Part shown: one piece after another, positions 15,990 through 24,209 of the stretch
How the letters are laid out: each line of letters starts with the position of its first letter
Numbering within the stretch: position 1 is the first letter of the stretch
Assembly: GCA_017545185.1 (NCBI GenBank)
Contig: JAFWQJ010000027.1
Location: 1 to 47,565, forward strand
Direction: 5' to 3'
Length of the DNA: 47,565 nt
Source of the DNA: Oscillospiraceae bacterium
Lineage (GTDB): Bacteria; Bacillota; Clostridia; Oscillospirales; Ruminococcaceae
Notes under the pieces: model-generated
Told to the model about the DNA's origin: nothing
Databases searched by the model: none
The model's input: the letters and a program-made list of their open reading frames with translations, nothing else
Position numbers and translations under genes: made by a program

Positions 15990-17035
15990 GACAGCTTCTG
16001 ATACCTTTCCATGTTCTCATCTTCAAATGTATGCGAGTGTCGGTACAGCGCGAGTGCACCGTCCAGCAGCGGCAGAAGCAGCAGTCCGCCGGTGCCTTCC
16101 CCGAGCCGTAGTCCGGCGTCGATCACCGGTTTCAGATGCATCATCCGCAGCAGGCCGCTGGCAGCGGGCTCACCGGAGCAGTGGCTTGCAAGCATATAGT
16201 CAGCGCAGAGCGGATTCATCCGGTAAGCGATTGCCGCCGCAGCAGCGGAGATCACGCCGTCCACGATCACCGGAATATGGTAAACCGCGCCGCCGAGGAA
16301 CAGCCCGGTCATCCCGGCGATTTCCAGACCGCCGAGTGTCTGCAGCAGGTGCAGCGGCCGATCCGGCGACGGACAGTGCAATTTTATTCCATTCTCAATT
16401 GTAATAATCTTGCGCTGCAGTCCGGTATCTGTCAGCCCGGAGCCTCTGCCCGTCACCATTTCAAGCGGCAGACCGAGCAGTACCGATGCGATCGCGGATG
16501 CAGGTGTCGTATTGCCGATTCCCATTTCACCGGACACAATGATCTGTGTGCCGGAATCTTTCAGTTTTCCGGTAATGTCCATTCCGGCTGTTATCGCCGC
16601 CGACATTTGTTCTTCGTTCATTGCCGGCTCTTTCGTAAAATCACGCGTACCGCATACAGTTTTATATCGTAATATTTTATCTGAATCTACGTCGGTTTTC
16701 ATACCGATATCAACGGCGGCTACGTCAGCATGGAATTGCTGTGCAACTGCATTGACGTTCGATGAACCCTCCGCGATCGCCTTTGCACAGACTGCTGTCA
16801 CCTCGCTGCCGCACTGGGTCACGCCTTCCGAAACAATTCCGTGATCGGCGCAGAATATGACCGAAGTCCGGTTTGAAAGATCGACGTCCGCCGTACCCTG
16901 TATGGCAGCAATTTTCTGTATCATTTCTTCCAGATCGCCGAAGCTGCCGAGCGGTTTCGCAATATGATCCCAACGATCTTTCGCGGCAAGATAAGCCGAA
17001 GAATCCGGCTTACAGATCTGCTGAATACGATGCAT
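15986..17035 (-). CDS. cobT: Nicotinate-nucleotide--dimethylbenzimidazole phosphoribosyltransferase
   Basis: CobT makes alpha-ribazole phosphate from nicotinate mononucleotide and a lower-ligand base. The 349 residues carry the family landmarks KPLGSFGDLE near the N-terminus, GEMGIGNTTPASA in the middle and the catalytic-Glu region LRLGEGTGG near the C-terminus. The frame is open upstream to 17224, but that part only shadows cbiA. The ATG at 17035 has GGAGG a few bases upstream and gives the normal length, with a 26-base overlap with the cbiA end. Confidence 0.95.
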   Translation of the reverse strand: MHRIQQICKPDSSAYLAAKDRWDHIAKPLGSFGDLEEMIQKIAAIQGTADVDLSNRTSVIFCADHGIVSEGVTQCGSEVTAVCAKAIAEGSSNVNAVAQQFHADVAAVDIGMKTDVDSDKILRYKTVCGTRDFTKEPAMNEEQMSAAITAGMDITGKLKDSGTQIIVSGEMGIGNTTPASAIASVLLGLPLEMVTGRGSGLTDTGLQRKIITIENGIKLHCPSPDRPLHLLQTLGGLEIAGMTGLFLGGAVYHIPVIVDGVISAAAAAIAYRMNPLCADYMLASHCSGEPAASGLLRMMHLKPVIDAGLRLGEGTGGLLLLPLLDGALALYRHSHTFEDENMERYQKLS

Positions 17036-18359
17036 CTTTTCCTCCGTATTTTGCACAGGCAGCTGCAAAACGCAGCGCGATCCGGATATCCGACGGGAAA
17101 TACAAATGCGGAAAGCCCGCATACATCGTGCTGCTGATATGACCGCATTCCCACGATCTGCCGTCAGTCTTTTCCGCGGTAAATCCGGCGCCGGCATCGG
17201 TGCTGTCCCAATAGTGAAATTCATGTACCTTCAGCGTTTCCGCGGCTTTGCAGAGCAAATTATCCGCGTGTGCGCGCATCGTCGCATAGCCGAAACGCTG
17301 CAGCTTTCCTGACGGGAAAACCGTCCCGTCAATAACGCCCGCCATTTCGTATTTTTTGCCTGATTCAGTCCGGAGATACGAGTGCAGATACATGAAGCCG
17401 CCGCATTCAGCGATCACCGGAATTTTGTTTGATATTGCTGCTTTTATCTCATGCCGCATTGTAACATTTTCGGAAAGCTGCCCTGCATAAAGCTCAGGAT
17501 ATCCGCCGCATAAAATCAGACCGTCAGCTGCAGGAACATGCACATCCGTAAGCGGAGAAAAGTATTTGATCTCGCATCCAATTTCACGTAAAATCGAAAG
17601 ATTCTCATTATAGAGAAAACAGAATGCGCGATCCCGTGCAACTGCAATCACAGGATGCGAACGGAGCTTCGGAAACACGGGCGGATGATAAGCCAGCAGG
17701 GAGCTGCAGCCTGTTTCCATCATCCGATCCAGAAGAATATATTGCTCTGCGAGTGCACCGAGCGCATTCATTTTTTCATGAATATCTGTGATTTCCGCGG
17801 CAGTCACAAGCCCGAGATGGCGGCTTTCCAGCGTATATTCATGCGCAGGAAGGCAGCCGAAAAAACCGGTTTTCAGCGTATCGCAAAGCTGTTCAACAAA
17901 GGGAATCAGCCGCAAGGGGAGCCGGTCAAAAATAAAACCGGCTATGCGATTTGGCAGCTGATACTGCAAAAAACCTTGCATAACAGCACCGATTGACTCC
18001 TTCATGCCGCGGCAGTTCAGCACAAGAATCACCGGAGTTTCAGTCATTTCGGAGATGCGGTAAGCCGACCCTTCTGTGCCGTCGTAAAAGCCCATGACGC
18101 CTTCAATCACAGCAATATCATTACATTCCGTCTGCGACGCGAGCAGGCTGCAAAGCATATCCCGTCCGCAGAAAAAGCTGTCCAGATTATGTGACGGCGT
18201 CCCGAGGATTTCTCGGTAAAACATCGGGTCAATATAATCCGGTCCGCATTTGAATGCCGCTGTCCTGACGCCGCGCTGACGAAGCGCGGACAGGATCGCA
18301 CAGGTTACAGTCGTTTTGCCGCAGCCGCTGCCGGTTCCGGCGATCATGATCCGCTGCAT
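17010..18359 (-). CDS. cbiA: Cobyrinate a,c-diamide synthase
   Basis: CbiA amidates the a and c carboxylates of cob(II)yrinate with glutamine and ATP. The 449 residues have the N-terminal nucleotide loop MIAGTGSGCGKTT and the FKCGPDYIDP motif. The C-terminal glutaminase domain has the nucleophile Cys in AECGGFMYLH (about residue 320). It overlaps cbiET by 16 bases at its start and cobT by 26 at its end. Confidence 0.97.
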   Translation of the reverse strand: MQRIMIAGTGSGCGKTTVTCAILSALRQRGVRTAAFKCGPDYIDPMFYREILGTPSHNLDSFFCGRDMLCSLLASQTECNDIAVIEGVMGFYDGTEGSAYRISEMTETPVILVLNCRGMKESIGAVMQGFLQYQLPNRIAGFIFDRLPLRLIPFVEQLCDTLKTGFFGCLPAHEYTLESRHLGLVTAAEITDIHEKMNALGALAEQYILLDRMMETGCSSLLAYHPPVFPKLRSHPVIAVARDRAFCFLYNENLSILREIGCEIKYFSPLTDVHVPAADGLILCGGYPELYAGQLSENVTMRHEIKAAISNKIPVIAECGGFMYLHSYLRTESGKKYEMAGVIDGTVFPSGKLQRFGYATMRAHADNLLCKAAETLKVHEFHYWDSTDAGAGFTAEKTDGRSWECGHISSTMYAGFPHLYFPSDIRIALRFAAACAKYGGKDASYSADL

Positions 18360-19546
18360 TTGAGTTCCCCCGTAAGCAGAAAAACCGGATTCTGCGCATC
18401 AAACATCGTATATGAGCCAAGTTTTTTCGTCCGGGTCACGGCGATCTGAGTGACGTCAAACGCTTCGCAATACTGTGAAAAAGCCTCCGCAGCCTGCGAC
18501 AGTGTTTCCAAAGAAACAGCCGTCAGCGATACCTTGGCGGTCGGATTTTTCAGCGCAATTTCGTCAAATATCCGGGGCAGATAACCGCCCGAGCCACCGA
18601 TAAACACAGCATCCGGCGCCGGATAATCATGCAGAATATCCGGACAGATCCCGGTAACAGTCTGAATGTTGTCGCATGAAAATTTGTGAGCATTTTGCTC
18701 TGTCAGATGCGTTGCCTCATCCTTGCGGTCAAACGCAAACACCTGACCGTCCGGACAGCAAAACGCCATCTCGACCGTCACTGAGCCGGTTCCGCAGCCG
18801 ATATCCCAGCAAATCGCATCGCGTGCGATCTTCAGCGCGGCAACCGCATTGCACCGAACTTCAGCTTTGGTCATCGGCACAGTTCCGCGGATAAAATCGG
18901 TGTCCGGAACCGCGGACGGAATGTAACATAAATGTTCCGGGTTTTCTGCAATCATAACAGTAAGTGTTTCATCAGGTAATACAAGGAAATCAGACGGTTT
19001 TCCGTGCAATATTGTTTCGTTTTTGTACCCGAGATTCATTCCGATATGCACTCGAACATCCGAAAGTCCGTAGTCGCACAGCCGCTGACAGACCCGAGCT
19101 GCGTTCATTTCTCCTCCGAGCAAGAAAAAACAATATCGGTTCATCCGAACATGGACGGCGATATTCGCATCTGCTCCGTGCAGCGAGATAAAGCGCATGT
19201 TTTCGTACGATATCCCGCACCTGGCACAGAACGCCGACACGGACGAAACGCCCGGCAATATCGTCACATCCATTCCGGTAAGATGCGGGAGCAAGCCCTT
19301 CGCGCCGCTGAAAAAGCCGCTGTCCCCCGAGAGCAAAACGGCCGCACATTGCGCACGACTGTTCCGCAGCGTTTCTGCAATCTGCTCCGCCTGATACTGA
19401 AAATGCAGTTCCTTGGCGGATTCCGCAAAGGGCTCGAGCATCCGCTTGGCGCCGATCAGCAGATCTGCCTGCGCGATCGCATCCGCTGCCTCGGCAGTCA
19501 GCGCGCGGCAGCCGTCTGTTCCGGTGCCGGCCAGATAAACCTTCAT
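18344..19546 (-). CDS. cbiET: Fused cobalt-precorrin-7 C5-methyltransferase / precorrin-6B C15-methyltransferase
   Basis: A single 400-residue polypeptide combines CbiE (about 1-195, starting MKVYLAGTGTDG with the tetrapyrrole-methylase fold) and CbiT (about 205-400, with the SAM-binding DIGCGTGSVTVEMA and the IGGSGGYLP motif). It therefore methylates C5 and C15 and decarboxylates the C12 acetate, as aerobic CobL does. Separate cbiE and cbiT genes are common in anaerobic producers; the fusion here is clean with no frameshift. The start overlaps the end of cbiJ by four bases. Confidence 0.95.
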   Translation of the reverse strand: MKVYLAGTGTDGCRALTAEAADAIAQADLLIGAKRMLEPFAESAKELHFQYQAEQIAETLRNSRAQCAAVLLSGDSGFFSGAKGLLPHLTGMDVTILPGVSSVSAFCARCGISYENMRFISLHGADANIAVHVRMNRYCFFLLGGEMNAARVCQRLCDYGLSDVRVHIGMNLGYKNETILHGKPSDFLVLPDETLTVMIAENPEHLCYIPSAVPDTDFIRGTVPMTKAEVRCNAVAALKIARDAICWDIGCGTGSVTVEMAFCCPDGQVFAFDRKDEATHLTEQNAHKFSCDNIQTVTGICPDILHDYPAPDAVFIGGSGGYLPRIFDEIALKNPTAKVSLTAVSLETLSQAAEAFSQYCEAFDVTQIAVTRTKKLGSYTMFDAQNPVFLLTGELKCSGS

Positions 19547-20301
19547 AACAATTGATTCCCCTTCATGAGCAGCAATTTTCTCATAATTTCCATTTCATCA
19601 AGCCCGTCCCCTGCTTCCGTCGGCCTGCATAGTGTAAACATGCGTATCTGCGCGATTTTCGCAGCCTCTGCTTTTTCCGGATAACCGCCGATCCTCCCGC
19701 TCTCCTTTGTCAGAAGGATCGCTGCGCGGCTCTGACGGATATGTGCGAGATTTTGCTCCGTGCTGAACGGTCCTTTCGCAAGAATCATTTTCTCCGGATC
19801 AAACCCGAGCCGCACGCAGTACGCAAGCACTGTTTCCGACGGCAGAAGCCTCAGCCAGATACGATCCTGAAAACGTCGTATCTTCGTTAATTCCAAAACA
19901 GACTTGCTACCGAGTGTACTCAGGATCAAGTCATCCGTCTGATTGAGCAGCACGACCATTTCTTCCAGCGAGCCGACCGATTCCCCTGCAACATGCATCG
20001 GTTTCCGCAGCAGCCGCCAGCACGGTACGCCCTGTGACTGGCAGGCTGAGCGGATATTTTCTGTCGCTTCCTTCGCGTAAGGGTGCGTGGCGTCAATCAC
20101 GGCAGCGTACTGTTGAGCGTGCAATAATGTACAAATTTCAGGAGCATCCATTCTGCCGGATAACCGCCCGATTTCCTCCGGCAAAAGCGACGATCCGTAT
20201 TCCGTAGCGGTCGATACATCCGCGCTGATGCCGTTTTCCACGCAAAATTCCGCGAGTTCTCTGCCTTCCGTCGTTCCTGCAAATATCAGAATTTTATCCA
20301 T
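19543..20301 (-). CDS. cbiJ: Cobalt-precorrin-6A reductase
   Basis: CbiJ reduces the macrocycle of cobalt-precorrin-6A with NAD(P)H. The 252 residues begin MDKILIFAGTTEGRELAEFC, the typical N-terminus. Further family marks are VIDATHPYAKEAT (about residue 80) and the late ILLTKESGRIGGYPEK. The ATG at 20301 gives a normal N-terminus and overlaps the end of cbiH by eight bases; a longer in-frame start at 20337 would add residues foreign to the family. Confidence 0.95.
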   Translation of the reverse strand: MDKILIFAGTTEGRELAEFCVENGISADVSTATEYGSSLLPEEIGRLSGRMDAPEICTLLHAQQYAAVIDATHPYAKEATENIRSACQSQGVPCWRLLRKPMHVAGESVGSLEEMVVLLNQTDDLILSTLGSKSVLELTKIRRFQDRIWLRLLPSETVLAYCVRLGFDPEKMILAKGPFSTEQNLAHIRQSRAAILLTKESGRIGGYPEKAEAAKIAQIRMFTLCRPTEAGDGLDEMEIMRKLLLMKGNQLL

Positions 20302-21016
20302 GGCGATACCCGCGCGGCGTGACCATTTTTCCGGCAATGATCCTTGTTTCGGAATTGCCGATATAAACCGTCGTTAACATATCCGCCTGTTCGTTTCTCA
20401 ATTCAGAAAGATTGCAGATATGTGCGTATTCGCCCTTGCGCCCGATGTTTTTCACATAGCCGCAAACAGTCTCCGGACTGCGGTGACGAAGCACAATGTC
20501 ACAGGCTTTCTGCAGATAATCCGCCCGCTGTTTCGATGACGGATTGTACAACACGATGACAAAATCGCCCTCCGCCGCACTGCGCAGACGGCGTTCGATT
20601 TTCTCCGGCGACGTCAACAGATCGGATAAACTGATGATTGCAGTATCATGCGTCAGCGGTGCGCCGAGCACTGCCCCGCCACTGAAAGCCGCCGTGATAC
20701 CCGGCACGATCTCGATCTCTGCGCCGGGATATTCCGCAAGATATTCATAAGCAAGTGCCGCCATGCCGTAGAGCTCCGGGTCGCCGCTGCAGATCAGCGA
20801 AACCGTCTGCGTCTGCGCCGATCCCAGCGCCAGCCTGACGCGCTCGGTCTCCTGCCGCATCCCGTTTTCGAGAAACTGCTTCTCCGGAAAATACGGCTTC
20901 ATCAGCGCCGTATAGGTCTTGTAGCCGATGATAAGATCGCTTTTCAGCAGCGCCTGCTCAGCGGCCGCTGTCATACAGTCCCGCGCGCCGCTGCCGAATC
21001 CTACAACATACAGCAT
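20294..21016 (-). CDS. cbiH: Cobalt-precorrin-3 C17-methyltransferase
   Basis: SAM-dependent tetrapyrrole methylase of 240 residues that methylates C17 and drives ring contraction. It begins MLYVVGFGSGARDCMT. The VSLICSGDPELYGMA motif and the EIVPGITAAFSGGAVLGAPL region are characteristic of CbiH/CobJ, as is FVIVLYNPSSKQR. Start and cbiG stop share one base (TGATG). The domain is single, unlike forms fused to CbiG or to nitrite-reductase domains. Confidence 0.95.
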   Translation of the reverse strand: MLYVVGFGSGARDCMTAAAEQALLKSDLIIGYKTYTALMKPYFPEKQFLENGMRQETERVRLALGSAQTQTVSLICSGDPELYGMAALAYEYLAEYPGAEIEIVPGITAAFSGGAVLGAPLTHDTAIISLSDLLTSPEKIERRLRSAAEGDFVIVLYNPSSKQRADYLQKACDIVLRHRSPETVCGYVKNIGRKGEYAHICNLSELRNEQADMLTTVYIGNSETRIIAGKMVTPRGYRHG

Positions 21017-22053
21017 CAGAGCAACTTCCTTTCAAAATCAATTTCGACTGGTATTTCCGCGGCCGCGACGGTCACGCCGTCCCGCGCAGTCTTGCGCAAG
21101 ATCAGACTACCGCCGCTGCACAGCACCGCGCTGCGCTCGCAGATATTATCCGCGCCGGTCACCTGTTCAGCAAAATCGGAGTGCGAAAAAGCGCCCGGTA
21201 TCTGCATCAGCTTCTCCGCTGAATATGTTTGCAGCGTTATGCCGAAATCCTCGCAGAATCGCAATAATCCAGCCTCGTTCGCTTTCAGGTCGATGCTGGC
21301 CGCTTTGCATATCCTCTCTGCTGACAGATGATGTTCTGCAAATGCCGCCCGCACTGCTTCCGTGATCTGCTGCGCCGATGTTCCCCGTTTGCACCCGATC
21401 CCGACAGCAATATTCTTCGGAATCAGATGCAGCGTGACCGGGTACGGTGTGTATTCCGCAGTCTCTGCGATCACAATGCCGTATTCCGCATCCCCGGTGA
21501 CAGTCAGTTCCGGCGGAAGATTCCGGTACGGATATGCGCAAGATAAGCCGATTTTCTCACCGTTCAGAACCGCTGCGGCGATCTCCTTCGCCGCCTTCAG
21601 ATCGCGGATCAGCAGCTGATTTGCAGCCGCGAAGCTGTCCGGCGAAAACTGCCCGCCGATGTCCGTTGCGGTCGTGATGACAGCCTGCGCGCCGACCGCA
21701 TCCGCAAGCAGATCTGCAAGTGCATTCGCGCCGCCCAGATGCCCCGACAGCAGCGGGATCACGAATCGCCCGCGGTCGTCCGCCGCGATCACGGCAGGAT
21801 CGTGTGCCTTGGATCGGATATGCGGCGCGGTCATGCGCACGGCGATCCCGCAGGCACAGACAAAAATCAGTGCGTCATAAGCCGGAAAATGCTGCTCCGT
21901 CAGCTGTGCCAGATCGTCATATTTTTCTGCATCCGCATCGGTATGCTTCTGAAAGCAGAAACGGCGGACTTCATACGCTGACAGCGCCGCCGCGATCCGC
22001 ACCGACAGTATCCTGCCGCGCTCCGTCAGCGAGATAACAGCAATATGCTTCAT
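21016..22053 (-). CDS. cbiG: Cobalt-precorrin-5A hydrolase
   Basis: CbiG opens the delta-lactone of cobalt-precorrin-5A and releases the extruded C20 fragment as acetaldehyde. The 345 residues show the N-terminal domain (MKHIAVISLTERG), the CACGIAVRMTAPHI and LLSGHLGGANALA motifs, and the C-terminal AVGIGCKRGTS domain with AASIDLKANEAGLLRF. The arrangement is the standard N, mid and C domain order. It overlaps cbiF by four bases and cbiH by one. Confidence 0.95.
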   Translation of the reverse strand: MKHIAVISLTERGRILSVRIAAALSAYEVRRFCFQKHTDADAEKYDDLAQLTEQHFPAYDALIFVCACGIAVRMTAPHIRSKAHDPAVIAADDRGRFVIPLLSGHLGGANALADLLADAVGAQAVITTATDIGGQFSPDSFAAANQLLIRDLKAAKEIAAAVLNGEKIGLSCAYPYRNLPPELTVTGDAEYGIVIAETAEYTPYPVTLHLIPKNIAVGIGCKRGTSAQQITEAVRAAFAEHHLSAERICKAASIDLKANEAGLLRFCEDFGITLQTYSAEKLMQIPGAFSHSDFAEQVTGADNICERSAVLCSGGSLILRKTARDGVTVAAAEIPVEIDFERKLL

Positions 22054-22805
22054 ATTTTCGCCTCACGGTATTCTGTTTCAAGCGCCGGGTCATAGAGCTT
22101 TGACAGCGCATAATCATCGCCGAGAAAATCCCCGACCGTAATCAGCGCCGTCTTACGGATCCCGTGATTCTGCGCGGTTTCCGCAAGTGTTCCGACCGTA
22201 CACCGGCAGACCTTTTCTTCCGGCCAGCTCGCCTTATAAACGATCGCGGCGGGCGTTTCCGGCGCGTAGCCGCCGGCGATCAGCTCCGCGGAAAGCAATT
22301 CTGTCATACCCGCGCTGAGGAAGATCACCATAGTCGCATGATGCGACGCAAGCGAACGGATCTGCTCGCGTTCCGGCACAGGCGTCCGGCCTGCCATGCG
22401 CGTCAGAATGACGGTCTGCGAGACCTCCGGCAGCGTATATTCGGCCCTGAGCGCCGCCGCCGCACCGCAGAAGGAGCTGACGCCGGGGCAGATCTCATAC
22501 GCAATATGCAACAAATCAAGTCTGTCCGCCTGCTCACGGATCGCCCCGAAAATGCTCGGATCACCGGTGTGCAGCCGGACGGTCATTCTGCCCTCCGATT
22601 CGGCTCGCTGCATCACCGCGATCACTTCATCCAGCGTCATTTCGGCGCTGTTATGGATCTCACAGCCTGCTTTCGCGTATTTGAGCAGCGCCGGATTGAC
22701 CAGCGACCCCGCATAAATGATGACATCCGCCTGCTCCAGCAGCCGCATACCGCGGACCGTGATCAGATCGGGCGCGCCGCAGCCTGCCCCGACAAAATGG
22801 ATCAT
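22050..22805 (-). CDS. cbiF: Cobalt-precorrin-4 C11-methyltransferase
   Basis: SAM-dependent methylase of 251 residues with the CbiF/CobM signature MIHFVGAGCGAPDLITVRG, IIYAGSLVNP, VRLHTGDPSIFGA and the late RTPVPE loop. It adds the C11 methyl group before lactone opening by CbiG. It overlaps cbiD and cbiG by four bases each. Confidence 0.96.
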   Translation of the reverse strand: MIHFVGAGCGAPDLITVRGMRLLEQADVIIYAGSLVNPALLKYAKAGCEIHNSAEMTLDEVIAVMQRAESEGRMTVRLHTGDPSIFGAIREQADRLDLLHIAYEICPGVSSFCGAAAALRAEYTLPEVSQTVILTRMAGRTPVPEREQIRSLASHHATMVIFLSAGMTELLSAELIAGGYAPETPAAIVYKASWPEEKVCRCTVGTLAETAQNHGIRKTALITVGDFLGDDYALSKLYDPALETEYREAKI

Positions 22806-23935
22806 ATTGCCTCCTCCGTCATTGCCGCAATGATATCGTCTGCACCGGCCGTTTTCAGCAGCAGATCATGCTGATTCGAGAAGATGACCGCGCCGGTCTG
22901 CACCTGCGATTTTACGCGGGCGTCCAGATAATACGCAATGCGGCAGGTCAGAATTCCCAGCATTTTCGTGTATTCCGGATGCTGACACAGAATATCCAGC
23001 GCCGCATCCGTCGTGACGCAATCCGGTATCCGCATCAGCATTTCACGCGGTATCCCCGCAAGCGCCCCGCAGGCGATCAGCGTTTCCATGCGCCCGTCCG
23101 CATACGATGAATGCGTATTCATGATGCCGGAGCCGAGCTTCACCAGCTTGCCGATATGCCCGATCAGCAGGATGCGCCGGAAGCCGAGCGTCACGCCGAT
23201 ATCGAGCGCATCGCCGATGAAGTTGCTGCACATGACGGCGCGTTCAGTCAGTTCCGGCCGGAAATCCTGCAAAAAAGTATCACTGTAATTGCCGACCGTG
23301 AGCAATAAATTTTCATATCCGGCAGCACGCCGCATGTTGGCCTCTGCGCGGATCGTTTCAATGATCGCCGCATTGCTCATCGGCTCGACAATGCCGGTCG
23401 TTCCGATGACCGAAATGCCGCCCGTGATCCCCATGCGCGGATTGAAGGTCTTGTTTGCCAGCACGGTACCTTCCGGCGCGGAGACTGTTACCCGAAAGCC
23501 GCCCGGATAGCCGTACCGTGCGGCAGTTTCCGTGAGCGCTTCTGTGATCATCCGGCGCGGCGTGCTGTTGATCGCAGAAGCACCGACCGGCTGATCGAGC
23601 CCGGGCTTTGTCACCGTCCCGATCCCCTCGCCGCCGGTGATCGTAATGCCGCTTTCGCATTCGGTGACCGATGCGTAGATCAGGATCCCGTTTGTGATAT
23701 CGGGATCGTCGCCGCTGTCCTTGCGAACGGCACAGGAGGCGGAATCCCCGGTTATCACCGGTTCCAGAATATCCAGCGTCAGCGGGATGCCGGCAGGCGT
23801 CATCAGCGTGATCTGTTCGGCTGTTTTGCCCGAAAGCAGCATTTCCGCCGCTGCCTTTGCCGCGCCGGCCGCACAGGAACCGGTCGTATAGCCGCAGCGG
23901 AGTTTTTTCGTTCCGCGGTAAATATAGCTGTTCAA
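22802..23935 (-). CDS. cbiD: Cobalt-precorrin-5B C1-methyltransferase
   Basis: CbiD methylates C1 of the ring. Family marks are LRCGYTTGSCAAGAAKA at the N-terminus, GGEGIGTVTKPGL, the ITGGISVIGTTGIVEPMS motif and GHIGKLVKLGSG. A TTG at 23935 is chosen as start because AAAGGA lies 8 bases upstream and the protein then begins just before the conserved LRCGYTTG. A GTG at 23989 is in frame but has no ribosome binding site and lies about ten bases from the predicted transcript start. It is the first gene of the 16-gene operon. Confidence 0.93.
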   Translation of the reverse strand: MNSYIYRGTKKLRCGYTTGSCAAGAAKAAAEMLLSGKTAEQITLMTPAGIPLTLDILEPVITGDSASCAVRKDSGDDPDITNGILIYASVTECESGITITGGEGIGTVTKPGLDQPVGASAINSTPRRMITEALTETAARYGYPGGFRVTVSAPEGTVLANKTFNPRMGITGGISVIGTTGIVEPMSNAAIIETIRAEANMRRAAGYENLLLTVGNYSDTFLQDFRPELTERAVMCSNFIGDALDIGVTLGFRRILLIGHIGKLVKLGSGIMNTHSSYADGRMETLIACGALAGIPREMLMRIPDCVTTDAALDILCQHPEYTKMLGILTCRIAYYLDARVKSQVQTGAVIFSNQHDLLLKTAGADDIIAAMTEEAI

Positions 23936-23951
23936 AATACAAATCCTTTCC

Positions 23952-24000
23952 GGTTTCTCCGGTATGGAATACAGCGCAGCCGTCTGCACTGCGTTTCTGT
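23952..24000 (-). promoter_or_regulatory. Short hairpin leader of the cob operon, without riboswitch
   Basis: The predicted leader is only about 65 bases. It forms one hairpin from TACAG-CGCAG against CTGCG-CTGTA and a small CCGG/CCGG hairpin just before AAAGGA. No B12 box or other cobalamin riboswitch element is present. The hairpins could affect translation of cbiD. Confidence 0.5.
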
Positions 24001-24006
24001 ACCTAT

Positions 24007-24035
24007 ATTATAACAGAAAAGCGCAATTTCGTCAA
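24007..24035 (-). promoter_or_regulatory. Promoter of the cobalamin biosynthesis operon
   Basis: TTGACG (24035-24030) and TATAAT (24012-24007) with a 17-base spacer on the minus strand, a near-consensus sigma-A promoter about 70 bases before the cbiD start. Confidence 0.85.
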
Positions 24036-24153
24036 ATCAATCTGACAGGACACGGCTCGGAATATAAAGCTGTGACGAAATCGCTGCGGCAGCCTGCCGG
24101 ACGGCACACACCGATCAGGCAGAGAAAGCACAAGAAAACGGAGCGTCCCCGCC

Positions 24154-24189
24154 AAAATGAAATGCCCGGCGTTTGCCGGGCATTTCATT
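24154..24189 (-). terminator. Terminator of the dockerin protease gene
   Basis: A 15-bp perfect stem AATGAAATGCCCGGC / GCCGGGCATTTCATT with a 4-base loop, followed by TT on the minus strand. The core AAATGCCCGGC stem recurs after the dockerin gene that ends at 42215. Confidence 0.8.
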
Positions 24190-24209
24190 GTTTCATCGCT
24201 TCTGCCAAA

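Noticed and set aside
17036-17224. N-terminal extension of CobT
   Set aside because: The extra 63 codons lie within cbiA in another frame and lack similarity to CobT. A GGAGG site precedes the ATG at 17035.
22802-23989. GTG start of cbiD at 23989
   Set aside because: It is only about ten bases from the predicted transcript start and has no Shine-Dalgarno, whereas TTG 23935 has AAAGGA at proper distance and matches the family N-terminus.
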